A program made the translations under genes and the position numbers. From contig CM040445.1 of NCBI GenBank assembly GCA_022749755.1, forward strand, positions 9,011,182 to 9,075,181: DNA of 64,000 nucleotides, read 5' to 3'. Source of the stretch: Azadirachta indica. Its lineage: Eukaryota; Streptophyta; Magnoliopsida; Sapindales; Meliaceae. The stretch's first letter is position 1. Each line of letters opens with the position of its first letter. The notes below the pieces were generated by a model that saw only the letters and a list, made by a program, of their open reading frames with translations, ran no database searches and was not told where the DNA came from. Of this stretch, positions 36,691 to 49,598 are shown one piece after another.

Positions 36691-36711
36691 TTTATATATA
36701 TATATATATAA

Positions 36712-37018
36712 AAGACAATATACGCTACTCAAATTTAGGAAAAGACAAATATCCCTTGAAGTATGAAAAAACAATAGATACACCCCTTGATTTTTAGTTC
36801 CATTTAATGGACTTGATAGTATATTATGAGATATGTTGAAGTAAGGATTAAATATTATAATTAAAAAATATCAAACTTACTTTATTTTTTTTTAAAATTT
36901 AAGAATACAAATGATAATAATGTAATAAATTAACTGATGAAAGTAAAGATAAAGGGGTTATTTGTGGTTTTTTCATAATTTAAAGGTATTTCTTTCCTCA
37001 AACGCAAAAGAATATTTC
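36712..37018. mobile_element. Foldback MITE, about 60-bp arms
   Basis: The left arm AGGAAAAGACAAATATCCC..GAAGTATGAAAAAAC...CCCCTT pairs with the reverse complement of the right arm, AGGAAAGAAATACC..TAAATTATGAAAAAACCAC..CCCCTT. No ORF of note. Confidence 0.6.
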
Positions 37019-37741
37019 TCATTTTCCCATATTTCAGTGGTATACATAAATTTTCCTGTAAATATATATAAATGGGGACGTATTAGCAGCCTCATAAGAT
37101 TACACATTTTTACATCATTTGTTGACCCGTCCCTTCAACAATTGAGATTATCTTTCTTACGCATGTAATTAATGATAATTAATGTACTATAAATAATGCT
37201 CATGCTAGATTTAATCATTATAGTTTTAACTATTAGATTAAGATACATGTGCGTGTGTGAGTGTCAATATTTTTTACACAAATCATTATATATTTTTAAC
37301 TACGAGGTTAATATATTTTTAGTAGTTTAGTATTAATGATGTCTAACGTGTAATTCATACATTGTAATTAACACACATGCAAGTTTAATGTGCATATTAA
37401 TTCAATGATCCATAAATAATATAAAAAAAATTAAGGTTATGATACGCACACATGTATGTATATTAATTTGTAAGACAATCTTGAGAAATGTAAATTAAAA
37501 TAAAACTAAAAGCGATTTATTATTACAAAATTTTATGAACAATACCTTGGCTGAAATCTTGATTACGAGCTTGAAGACGAAAGAGAGAGAGCATCCATAA
37601 ACCAAAAGTCTATATATATCTTTAAATAGAAGAAAAAGTGATAGAATTTACACAATGAATTAAGAGTTTGGGATATTTTTTTCACACTAGATATCACTCC
37701 TTTGGGTTTTACTCATCTTGGTCCCACTTGAAAATTTTGAT

Positions 37742-38622
37742 TCCACCAATAAGAATTTTGGAAACATTCATTAACTCACCCTCAATTTTAACCTAATATT
37801 TTATAATCCATCTTATTTTTTCAAAAATAACTCAAAACACCCTTGATGTTGCATTTGTTAGCTTTTATATCCACTTTTTGAGAACATCTTAATTTTGATA
37901 TTTTACATTGATAAAGTTATTAAATTAGAAAAAAAAAAACTTTGACACATACAATAAATCAAGTTTATGTTTAATATTAATATTATTTATTTATTGTATT
38001 TATTTCTTTTTCCAACATTAGTTTTTTCTCAAAAGTCAAAACAAAATTTGACATGTCTATAGTAATTTATTTGTTCTTTTTTTTCTTTTTCACTCATTAT
38101 CTTTGTCTCCAAGCAAGTCGAAAAAATTTTGAAGATAAGTCAAGTTCTTTGCAAATTGATAGTTCCTTAACCTTCTTCTTCAAGCATTCTAATCTACGAA
38201 ATATTTTTAAAATGTACTCTTGTGTGTAATTGACAAACGTTTAATGGGAAATATATTAACATTTACCCTTTTTTTAAACCATAAAAATTTTTTTAAAAAT
38301 TTTTTTTCTTTTTCTTTAACAATCCAAACTTTTCTCTCTCTCTCTTTTACTTAAATTAAAGAAACAAATTAGACTCTAGATATATTTTTAATATTTCTAT
38401 AATTAAGAAAATGAGACCCATTATTGGCTGCTATATAACTTACCTTTGACATTTTATAACTTTTAAAGTAATATAGTAAAAAATCTCAAAAAGTGGATTT
38501 TAATATCAATAGACATAACATTTATGGGGTTTTTAAATATTTTTGAAATATAAGTGAGATATTGGGATATTAGGGCAAATATTAGGGGAGAAATGATAAT
38601 TTTTCCTACATTTTTGTTCTCA
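37742..38622. mobile_element. Long-TIR element 5 (degenerate)
   Basis: The left arm includes TTTCAAAAATAACTCAAAACACCC, ATGTTGCATTTGTTAG and TTATATCCACTTTTTGAGA. The reverse complement of the right arm includes TTTCAAAAATATTTAAAAACCCC, ATGTTATGTCTATTGA and TTAAAATCCACTTTTTGAGA. Arms are about 180 bp and diverged. Boundaries are approximate. AT-rich interior without a gene. Confidence 0.55.
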
Positions 38623-38698
38623 TGCTCGTTCCCTCCCAGCTTCATTATAAAATTTGATTAGAAAAATAATGCAAGAACTTACGATAATTAAATTGTAG

Positions 38699-39036
38699 GG
38701 ATTTTCTAAAAATGACTTACTTTTAGCCTTTAAATTTACTTTTGATCATTATTTAAAATTTTGTTCAAAAATGACTATTCAAACAAATTTTGAACAAAAT
38801 ATTTTTATGACCAACTTTTCATTTTCAACTTTATGCAAACTCAAAATAAATTTTTGAATATGAAGAAAATTTCTTCTCACTCAAAAGTTATTTTAAAATT
38901 TGATTATGTTTTACAAGTTTGGTCATGGGGCATTTTTGTTCAAAATTTGTTTGAGTTATCATTTTTAAACAAAATTTTGAACAGTGATCAAAACAAAAAT
39001 TTGAAGTTAAATAGTTATCATTTTTTAAAAATTTCC
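38699..39036. mobile_element. Foldback MITE, about 100-bp arms (family X, copy 1)
   Basis: TTTTCTAAAAATGACTTAC, TTGATCATTATTTAAAATTTTG and CAAACAAATTTTGAACAAAA in the left arm recur as the reverse complement on the right (TTTTTAAAAAATGATAACT, TTGATCACTGTTCAAAATTTTG, CAAACAAATTTTGAACAAAA). The 68-codon ORF across it is a by-product. Confidence 0.8.
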
Positions 39037-39810
39037 TAAATTATAGGTTCCAATGACCAATAGTTAGGGATAGAAGTCTTTATTCTAATAAATACAATAA
39101 GAGAGAATAGAAAGAATAATATATATAATTTTTCTCTAATAAGAATGTTCTTATTTTAATAGAACGAGAATGATATAATGATCGTTTCTTATTCTGGCTC
39201 TCATTATTTCATCTAATAAAGATGTCTTTTCAAGAGAGAATTATATATATATATATATATACACACGCACTCAATAAAATACTTCTTAAGTTAAAAGATT
39301 ATATCACTATTTATTAATCAAAATATATTATATAACTATCCAAATTTTATTAAAAATGATTATACACTTTTGTAATCAATATGAGAATAAAAACTCATAC
39401 AAGATCGTGTAATATACAAGATTTTGTGTTTATGCACACATATAAGTATTATGAATAATGGACGTCCACAATGAAAATAGAATATTTTGTTCATAGACAG
39501 AAAATTCATACATTTCAAACAAGGACGTTTACCATGAAGACAAAATATTCTAGAATAACTTTATTTACATTTGAAAATATTCCCTTAACCAAAAAAAATA
39601 GCATATATTAATTTTTTGAAGTACTAAAACAAGAGATAAATATAAGAAATAGTTCATGAGGATGATGAGGAGCCATAAAATAGCTAGCTTATCTTTATAA
39701 ACAAAACAAAAACCAAAATGAATTTTATTTAAAATAGATTTTCGATGTTTAGTTTGGGTGGTCTTAACACAATTGATGGTTGGGCTGAGACACACTTAAC
39801 ACTCTCAAGT

Positions 39811-40530
39811 AAGGGTGACAATTCGGATAAACGAATTATATTTGGGTCAACTCGACACAAATACAATTTATTTATTATTCGTGTCAAAAATTAAAAATAC
39901 AAATATAATCCGTTTTTTAAACACAATTAATTTAAATATTATTATTCATTTATGTATACTTATTCATTTAAGACACAGTTATTGACCCGTTTATTTCAAC
40001 ATGATTAATTTAAATACTATTATTTATTTATATACATCTATTCGTTTAAAATATGATTATTTATTTAAATATAATTATTTGGTTAAAACATAGTTATTCG
40101 TTTAAACACAATTAAAGTTATATGGTTGCGACATATATAGGTTACTAACATTAAGGTCTCTTAGCTATTAAAAAAGTAATATATTTTAATTTATCAAATA
40201 TCATATATATGTGATAATTAGATCTTTATATTAGTGGCCTATTTGGTATAAATAAATTAATATTATATTATTTTTATGTTATTAAAATATATTCATTTAA
40301 GCATGATCATCTGTTTATACAAGATTATTTATTTAAAATATAATTATTCGTTTAAAAATAATTATTTATTTAATTAATCATGTCTTATATGAATAACTTG
40401 TTTAAGAGAATCAAATACGAATATAACATAATTATTAATTATTCGATAAAAATACGACACAATTACTATTCGTATCAATTTTTTCAAATTCGAATTCCTT
40501 TAATTGTATATATCTCAAATTGCCACCTTT
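39811..40530. mobile_element. TIR repeat with short ends and ATTTATTCGTTTAA-type internal repeats
   Basis: The left end AAGGGTGACAATTCGGATA and the reverse complement of the right end, AAAGGTGGCAATTTGAGATA, form an imperfect 20-bp inverted repeat. The interior has many ATTATT(T/C)(A/G)TTTAAA units and the ACCCGTTTATTTxAACA(T/C)GATTAATTTAAA motif of a widespread dicot repeat. Superfamily unassigned. No gene. Confidence 0.5.
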
Positions 40531-43500
40531 ATTGTCAGATTATTCCGAATTCAAGCAGTAGTAAGAGATAAGGGTTTTGTATTTCGTGGATGAAAATTTT
40601 TACTTTTATCCAAAACTTTTTGAGAGAAAAAAAAAAAGAAAAAAAAGATGTTGAATATCAATGATCCCTCTGCTTTTGCATGCGGCCAAGAATTAATGCG
40701 AAGAATAATTTGACTCATTTATTATATACTTATTGTTTGAGAAATTTTATGCACTCATTTTTAAAATTTGTAAATAATGTTCATTAAAATGATAAATAAT
40801 GGTGACAAATTTGTAACAATTCAAGTGAAGTGTTTTGTATAAGAGGGGACCATTTTTTAATTGTTGCAAACTTAAAACAAATCTGAAGAGGATTAATTAA
40901 TTAATTATGCACTTATTAATTTTTAGATTTTTGTAACTAGTGGTCAACATTATCAATACAATTTTTTGAATTAGAGTTGACTACAGTACATTTATACATT
41001 TATGTAATTTTTAAATTTTAATTTTATTTTATATATTTCAATTTTTATATTAATTCATTCAAATTTTAAAGTTTGAAATTTATCTTAAATTTTATATTTC
41101 ATGTTAAAGTTTTTTTTTTTTTTTTATGTAGCATATTTTAAATTGTACATTTCAAAATAAAAAATGAATGCAACAATATTATGAGTCAAATTAATATAGT
41201 TCTTTCTAATAAAGACTATTAAAATAGGTTTTATATCAAAAAAATTCTTAGGAATAGAGTTTTAAACAAAAATTTATTAATTATTTGATTGTTACAAATA
41301 AAAATTATGTAATTACTGTAATAAACAACAAATTTATAGTATTTATTACAACAAATTTATACTATAAAAACTCTAAATTTAGATTCTTATAATAAAAGTA
41401 AATATTTTTTAAAATTTTTAAAATTCTTTCTCGAGTGATGACTATATAACACAACAAAAAGTAAAATAGAGATTTTAATACTTGTGACCAATTAAGAATT
41501 TCTAATAAAAATTGTTTAATTACTATATAGACAACTAAAAAATTTCTTATACTAGAGGTATAAAACCTAATTTTTTTCTAGTAGAAATAAAATAGTTTTT
41601 TTAAATCGTCAAAAATCTTTCTTTAGTGACAACTAAATGACAACAAAAATATAAAAAAAATTAAATCTTTTTGACCAATTAAAAAGTTATATTAAACCCA
41701 TACTATATAACATAACAAAGTCCAAAAAGAAGATACTAATTAGTTTATCTAAAAAAATACGAGAAAATGACAAAGCTACTACTAATGTAAAAAATAGTGT
41801 CCTTTATTTATTCATTTAATTTTTCCTTCTTTTTCAGCTAAAGAGTAGTGCATTGTCAACAATTAAAGATAGATCTTGAAGAGATCTTGAATAAGTGCAA
41901 TATCATTTGCAAGTTAAGATATAAACATAATTAAGTTGAGTAAAACTAAAATGAAATTTGGTACCAAGCTATGTAAGTTCCTTTTTGGCAAGCAAGAATA
42001 AAGTACGTTAAGCAAACCCCAATCTAAGCTAAACCCAAGGTTTAAAATTTAAATTTTTTTATAAAGATTAAAAAAATTAGTTGAATGGGTTTATTTATAC
42101 TATACATATTTAGAATTACAAAGGAAAAAAAATAAAAGTAATTAAACTATAAGACACTATTAGAAACATGTTATACTCGATAACTGTGATGTTTTTATTA
42201 TTCTAAATTACGTAGTCAATTAATAGCTTACATTATAACCACAAAATACTATTAAATATCCCAGCTTAATTACTAGTTTTGATTGAATTTGAAGTCAAAT
42301 ACTTCCTTCAATTATTATCATTTTCATTTTTATGGATAGAAAGCAATTTGAGTAATAGATAGATAAGATAGATAGAAGAGAACTTTAGAACAAAGGAAGC
42401 TAAAAGATGTGGTCATTGATGACCTAAGAAAAGTCAAAAAAATGTGACATTGGTAGCTTGCTTGTGTATTAAAAGAAGGCTTGTGAAACAATCTATTGAA
42501 TTCATTCAATTCATGTACACAAAGAAACAATTGAATTGAACCTTGGGCACATGACTGTACCTCATTCAGATTTAGAGCCACTTTTATTGACCAACCCATC
42601 GTGTTTAAGGATCTCTATCTTCATACATATTACTCTCTAAACTGTGGGCGGTTAAATTAGAACAATACATTAAATCTTAAATAGAAAACTTGGCCACTAA
42701 AGATTTATATAAGTAGATTTGTATTTGAGAGTAGATACCTTTTAAATTTAAGGATAAATAAATATCTCCAAATGTGTAAATAGATTTATCCCCGAATGTG
42801 TAAATAGAATTCTAGGTGAAAAGAACCGTTAGTGTTATTACATAAACTCTCAATAAAACTCTAAATGTAATCGTAATATATATGTTAGTATAGTATTTCA
42901 AAATAAAAATGGGAAAACTTGAAATCTAGAGGCAGCAAACTAACATCTCATATTCATATTCAAGTGTATCCCATCCTTAGTAGATGAGAGATCCCAGCTT
43001 CACCATCACATTCAGAAATGACAAATGGGAAAATGTCGAATTGCATGCTTGGGATTCCATAGCATTGGAAAAATAATCACTTATTTGACAATCTAATAAT
43101 AGTAATGTTTGATAAACTATTTCTAAAAGTAATTATTAAATAGTTTTTCTTAAATTACAAATACATGTTTAATATATTAATATTATAGTTAATAGCTACA
43201 CAGTGCAATTTTCACACTTAAATTAGAGGAAAAACATGTCTACACATGATTACGAGAAATGAAGATGATGAATTAAATAATCTTACTCTCAAACAATAAG
43301 ATTTTGGGTTTATTTCTGAAGACAACACAACAGATTTTTCAAAATTGAATGCTTGCCCTATTTTTTCGACCTGTTTCACATCTTTAATTTAGCCCACCAC
43401 AGGGCTTGTCAATCCATCACATATATAACGAATGACAGTATATCTAAGACCAAAATAAATACAGAACCAAGGTGATGACCTGTAAATCTCCAGCAGTTAA

Positions 43501-43680
43501 AAGTTCTACCATTTTATCAGTCGAAAAATAATGATACGATTGCAAGAAAGAAAGAGGGAGGGAGGGAGACTGACAAGTTTGAGTTAGTTTATGTTTATAA
43601 CATTTTATTTCAGATAATCCATAACAAATAGAAACGAAAACCAAACTAAAATAAAAGTTCGATTGTCAAACTTACTCGTA
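40531..43680. other. AT-rich intergenic DNA, no gene recognised
   Basis: Very AT-rich. About 41400-41700 has two degenerate copies of a segment containing (G/C)TGATGACTATATAACA(C/T)AACAAA. ORFs up to 89 codons lack similarity I can name. Confidence 0.55.
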
Positions 43681-43945
43681 ATTGTTCCTCTAATCCCTAC
43701 CCGGCGAGGTCTCATCTGTTACACCCGAACATTTCGAGTTTCGAGCACACTAACCAGTTTAGTTAACGACCACGGTGCCACAACTAAGTTCAAGAGTCAA
43801 AAGAAGGGTGTTTGAACACTGATCGGAAAGTAGAGCCATTCTCTTGACGAGTGAAACAGGTTAAAACTAGTTACTTTGTGTCCCTGTGTGTGCGCACGCG
43901 CGCATGAGAATTTGTTGGGAAGGCTGACCCTTGAACAGCTGCATT
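43681..43945. other. GC-richer island, possible LTR fragment
   Basis: Base composition rises sharply compared with the flanks. TGTTACACCCGAACATTTCG at 43719 looks like the 5' terminus of a gypsy-type LTR, but I could not find a matching CA end, primer site or second copy. No ORF. The identification is a guess. Confidence 0.3.
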
Positions 43946-44049
43946 TGAGGTAAGTAGATCATACCCTCATGCAACAGCAACTGCTATTAACATCTTAAAA
44001 ATAATATATGTCACTACAAAGAAAGCTAGAATATTAAAGATGCATCAAC

Positions 44050-44354
44050 TCTGCTCCTTTTCTCTCCTCAGTAAAACAAAAAGTAACGTGATATAATACA
44101 GCACACAAAAATGGTAAAGCAGTTTTGCCGATGATAATGAGGATCCAGTTTAGCATTGCAGCGATATTAAGGCATACAAACAACAGCTTTTCTGAGAAGC
44201 TTTCAATTCATTAATTCAAAGGCCTTGCAAGTTAAATGTCAGCTTGAGGTCAATAGATAATATCCGTGGCACGTACAGCCCTTTCTGATGCTGAGCACCT
44301 TTCAAATGTCAAAAATATGTTGGGTGTCATTGCAACAACTCCAAATTTGCCAGC
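44050..44354 (-). other. Probable PIG-U 3' UTR
   Basis: Sequence directly downstream of the PIG-U stop (44357-44355). Extent is not determinable without transcripts. The plus-strand ORF 44266-44517 here is a shadow. Confidence 0.45.
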
Positions 44355-46666
44355 TCAAGGATTAGTGATAGATAACTTTCTCAACATCCTGTCATGGTTG
44401 AGTACAGCACTTACACTCTCAACCACCAAAACAATCTGCACAAAAGAAGGCCAGACCTTGCATTATGGGAAAAGAAAAACAGCCAAACTAAGTATATCAG
44501 CTTATATGTGCACTTGAATTAATGAACACTGTTCAGGTTCAATGAGATATCAGCTTATCCTTGCATGAAATATGGGGAACAGCAGTCTCTGCTAACAAGG
44601 TTGAAATTTTGATAAACCTACATTGCTAATTAATTTGCTCAGATTTTCTGGAATAAAATGAAGTTCTACTTCTCCTGCCAGGAGCATAATTATGATCAAG
44701 AAATTCCACTGATATTGGGAATAAAAGCCAAGAAAATGAAAAAAAAGAACATATGTACTGCTTGTAAACATTGTGGGTGTAGAATCCACATTTTCTTACT
44801 GAAATAATTAATGCTTGGCAGCATGTCAGTAGGTAATATAAACAAACCTGAAAGCAGGCAAAAGCCATAGCAGTTGCATAATAGAAGTTGGCATTGCCAG
44901 TACCCTGTGAATTTCACTAAGTCAAGTTCCAAAAATTACAACTCATTTGATCATTTTAAGTCATTTAAAGAGATTCAAGGAAGACATACCCTCCATATCC
45001 ATAGGTTGTGCATCACAGGGCTAAGGAGGGAAACACCGACATATCCGCAGAAGAGGAAAAAGGAAAATTGCATATCTGCATGAGCATGAAAAATGGCAAG
45101 GTAAATATACCAGAATAAGTCAAAATCTATAAATAACAAAATATACCTGATCACTTGCCTGCTAATTCAAAGACAAACCAACCCAACAAACCCAAATATA
45201 AAGCTGAATCTCCAACCTAATAAAACACAAACAGCAATGGAAAGGATTGGACACATTTGATTACTAACATAAAATAATACCAGAAACCAAATCGATAGAA
45301 AAACATTATAACAAAACATCAAAGTGAATAGAAAATGCCAAAGCAAGGCAACTATTTTGCCTCTAAAAGATATCCACCAACATTGTCCCAAATCAGCCTT
45401 TGCCAGTCTTTTCTTTATCCTAATTTATTTGGTACTGATAATTTATTAACTACACTTAGCATATATTGAATGGAAACAAACATAATATCTAAAATCTGAT
45501 ATCTCGAAAGGAAAACAGAGTGACTGAGAAAAGCCATAAAATCATTTTAAAAAGAAGAATGGCAGGACAGAGAGATGGACGCATATTCTAGGGAAATACA
45601 AATGCAGAGGAACAGAGAAATAAATATTTCATATAAAAGCTAAACATTTACTACAGACCAATAATCTCAAGTGGAAATCATTATTTGTCAAGTACAATCT
45701 TAAACAACTAAATTTGGCATACTCGTGATTGACTTACAGAAACACCTACATTCTGGTGAAATAAGAATACTTATGCAGATAAAAATGAACTTACTGAAGG
45801 GTAAGATTTAAGCATCGACGAGATAGCAATGTACACAAAAGCCAAGAAGCAGGGCCGGTGTTTCAGCCTTATGGCTAACGGCAATATCATGAACAGAATA
45901 TTCACATGGAAAACTATCAAAAAGAAATTTCTGAAAAAATCAAAAACTTCAGCAAAGAAGTACCTGCATTAAGAAATCAAGCAGATGAGATATGATCAAA
46001 CAACTCAAAGGTAAGATCAAATTACACCAGTCCAAATACAACACAGGTAACTTATGGCTCACCATAAAACCCCTATGTTTGGAGACAAATCTTCCACTGT
46101 GAGAATGAACCCATATGTACTGCAGAAACAAACAGACGTAGGAAAAGTCGAGCTTTAGATATAGCACCTTTTGATCTAACAAATTAAGAAATTATGGAAG
46201 ATCCAGAGAAATATAAAAGTATGCAGCAATAACAACAAATTTCTAGTATTTAGGTTTCTTATAATCCAGCTCTTCAACTGCAGAACCCATTGCTAGAAAC
46301 CTCAAAAGCCTGCCTCTCCTCTTCCCAGTTAACACTTCTCCCCATCTAACTATTCAGCCACTGGTTCACCATATATAGAAGGAAAAACAAAATCACCAAA
46401 ATGTTGTATAAACAAAACTCCTTCTTCAAGACTGCACATACATGACAAATTTGCTTCAGGGACTGCAACAATTTTTTTCATGTTGCTGTATGAAATTCAA
46501 GAAGAATACTCAGACCACTTCTATTCTTACAGACTACTGAATGCATTTGATAATTCAAGGAACAGTATTGGCTGATAATCATAATTAGCCTTCTTTCACA
46601 TACACAGTAATCCACAAGTATTATACCAAGCAAACAAGAATCAATTGTCTGCACACTGAACTGACA

Positions 46667-46724
<58 letters not shown>

Positions 46725-49598
46725 CATTACAGCAGATGACAAGCGCAGAATCATGAAATATTCAATGAAATACCTTTTAAACATCTCCCACATACCACCA
46801 TTCTGTTTAACAGATATGCCACATAGTACCAGCACATAGACTGACCACATAGAAACCCAGAACAAAAAGTGAATGACTGGTTTCCATGAGAAGGTTACAG
46901 GTAGATTTGATTGGTTCAACAGCTCCTCTTGTTCACAAGAGATATCACTTAAGGGATTAGTTCCATCTTTGATGCATGTCCTTTGTAGAAACAACTTCCT
47001 AGGAGGACCATCTGGACCATATCCTAGCAAAAAAATCAACTGGAACAAAAGTAACAATAATTACTACACCTTGTGCTTGATATGCATAAGCAGTAAGGAA
47101 ATTCACAGAGCATCTCATATGTTACTTTCAAGAATTTAACATATTTATAAAAGACAATAAGGCATACCGGAATAATTAGAACCACAGGATAAAAAGATAT
47201 ATGTGTTGCCATGACCCATCCAAACGCAGCCAATGAAGGCAGTTCTGTGCTCCAAGCAAAAAAACTATGTTTAGTCGCAATGCAAATTAAAAGAGTATAT
47301 AAGCTGATGCACCCAAGTATACTTCAATCCATCTTCACATCAACTTCACATATTCAATCAGTGACTTCTGGAAAATAGAAAACTAAAATAACCAGAATAA
47401 CGCATAAACAAACTCCTTAAAAAATTTTAAGAGATTCATATTTCATATCCAAAAAATCAAAATATCGTGAAACAAGATGAAGATATCAAAAACGAATATG
47501 AATGTCCTGGTAAAAACCATTAAAACAGTGGATCTGACAGAAATTCTTTACATTTCACGAGCATTCAACCAAGAAATGAACTAAAAAGCAAAATGATATG
47601 CACAACCTAAGTACCCAAGAACTTGGCAAAGCTTAGATCTTCTTACTTTTACGTGCACCATAGAGGGATAATATGATGATCAGATTTTCAATTGAGGACG
47701 TCGACAAGCCCACTGAGGCCACTATCGTGAAAGGATTCCACAAGTATACAAGAGCAGCAATATCTCCAGAAGAAAGCATCTCTTCAACCAACATGAATAC
47801 GTGAGATAAAGGTTATATGAGGGTGGGAACTTGCATGCGCATATCAACATAAAGAATGAAAACTTGAAGCAAAATTATCTTTATGATATCTGTAAACTTA
47901 TAATAAAATAAGTTCTTTACAAAATGCCAAAAAATAGTGGATAACAGAGAAAAAGAAAAGCTCATAACATACTACAGCTATTACAACACTGCACCTTCAA
48001 TTTGTCAAGATTCTATATTTTTCAATCTTTCATCCAATTTTCAACAGTTTAATATGACTAATTGTGTATTTATCACAGATGCATCATCAACATTTGCAGC
48101 ACCCTAGCCAAACTAATTTTCTAAAATGATTCTTACCATGTTTTAGCCAATCACATGACAGATCTTCAGTACTGAATCCAATGTTATTTAAACTATCTGG
48201 TTTATTGTGGAAAATTAGATATATTTAAATGCATCATTTTTTATAAATGTCTTACTTTTAATTTATTGCACCGAGTGTTTGGTAGCAGGGGTTAAAGAGG
48301 CGATACCTACCTTTAATTTTTCTAAACATATGTGCTCCAGTTCCACATAATTCAAACATTATAATTAAATTCCATGCCTACAATGCAAGTTAACATGCTT
48401 TCTAGCGGCTACACATGCAATCATCCTAATTAAGAAAAAAGGTATTTACGTTGTAAGACTCGGAACATCCTCACAGACTAATACCTAAAAGAAGCATATG
48501 GCTTAATACACATTTTACCTGAATTTTTTGACAGTTGAACAAGTCCTAGCAATTTCAAACTCCGACTATATGACATCTGAAGAGACTGACCAGTAGCACG
48601 AAGAAGCATTGCACTGACAACATCTGCAAGCACAAAAAGCAAGCTGTATCCAAATGTGTTGATATTAACAATATGACTAAACAAAGAAAAAATGTTATAA
48701 AGAAAAGGAGAAAAAAAAATAATTAGAAATGGGATACAAAGTACAAAGGCTAAACATCCTCAATATAAATCACGGAAAACCAACTTCAATATATATTCAA
48801 CTTCAGCAAACCCAATAAGCTGTGGTTAGGACAAAGTAGCATCACCAATCACACAAGCAAGGATTCAACATTTCGGTAATCCATGAGACTGAAACAGCAA
48901 AGTATTACCTAATTTCACAACTTTTTCCAAACCTTATTGACTACTTGAAAGGGCTTCTCTTCATTATCCATTTTTATATCTTGAAAATCATGATAGATAC
49001 AGATATGCACAATCATTTTAACTTAATAGCACAGTTAATAGTTTTAATTCCATTCCACCTAACATAACCAAAACCCTAAAATCTGAAATACTAATACTCA
49101 TACCCGCATTGAAGATGATTAGATTGCCCTTCAATTCTGCATCAGAAAACAAAAAGATTCCATAAGCCACCATTGCCCTAGATTAAAACAATTACCTGCT
49201 GCAAAATAAAAATACAAATAAAAGCTAACCTATTCACAGTGAGTGGTCCGAGCAGTAAAAGCAACAACGGAGAACCATGATACATTGAACCCGAGTATGG
49301 AGACATTGACGACTGCTTCAGCCAGTAACCTTCAGCTACTGCACAAAATTAAAACAAAAATTCAAAAACTCGAACAGAATTTTAAATGTGAATAGAGAGA
49401 AGAAGACAAGAGACGAGACGAGACGATACGACGACGTAGGCTGGTGAGGGGAGTGGAGACTTCGGGACGTGAAGATAAATTGAGATTTTGGGGAAAATAG
49501 ATCAAGATTAGTCTGAAGATTACTGAAGCGATCACCCAAACCCAAAACGACGACGTTTTCTTGATTTCGCTTCGTTTCTCTTCTTTCTTCGTCTCCAT
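44355..49598 (-). CDS. PIGU: GPI transamidase subunit PIG-U (CDC91 homologue)
   Basis: PIG-U is a multi-pass ER membrane subunit of the complex that attaches GPI anchors to proteins. Thirteen exons (minus): 49598-49430, 49338-49230, 49136-49104, 48643-48519, 47781-47647, 47244-47168, 47039-46774, 46119-46063, 45963-45795, 45216-45159, 45075-44990, 44904-44848 and 44435-44355. They sum to 1422 bp, 473 residues, with every phase consistent. Landmarks are FRLILIYFPQNLNLSSRPEV, GYWLKQSSMSPYSGSMYHGS, YLWNPFTIVASVGLSTSSIE, LAAFGWVMATHISFYPVVLI, FHVNILFMILPLAIRLKHRP, SSMLKSYPSVGDSALYLGLL and SPVMHNLWIWRGTGNANFY. The intron after exon 45216-45159 starts GCAAGT, not GT. The start is the ATG at 49598; the in-frame ATG 40 codons further upstream is less like the family. 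The end of exon 5 (47647) is the least certain junction. Confidence 0.93.
46673..46722. repeat. GT microsatellite, about 25 units, in PIG-U intron
   Basis: A pure GT run in the intron between exons 47039-46774 and 46119-46063. It produces a spurious poly-His/Thr reading frame on the minus strand. Confidence 0.98.

Noticed and set aside
46641..46740. His/Thr repeat protein segment on the minus strand
   Set aside because: It comes from the GT microsatellite in a PIG-U intron, beyond the donor at 46773.
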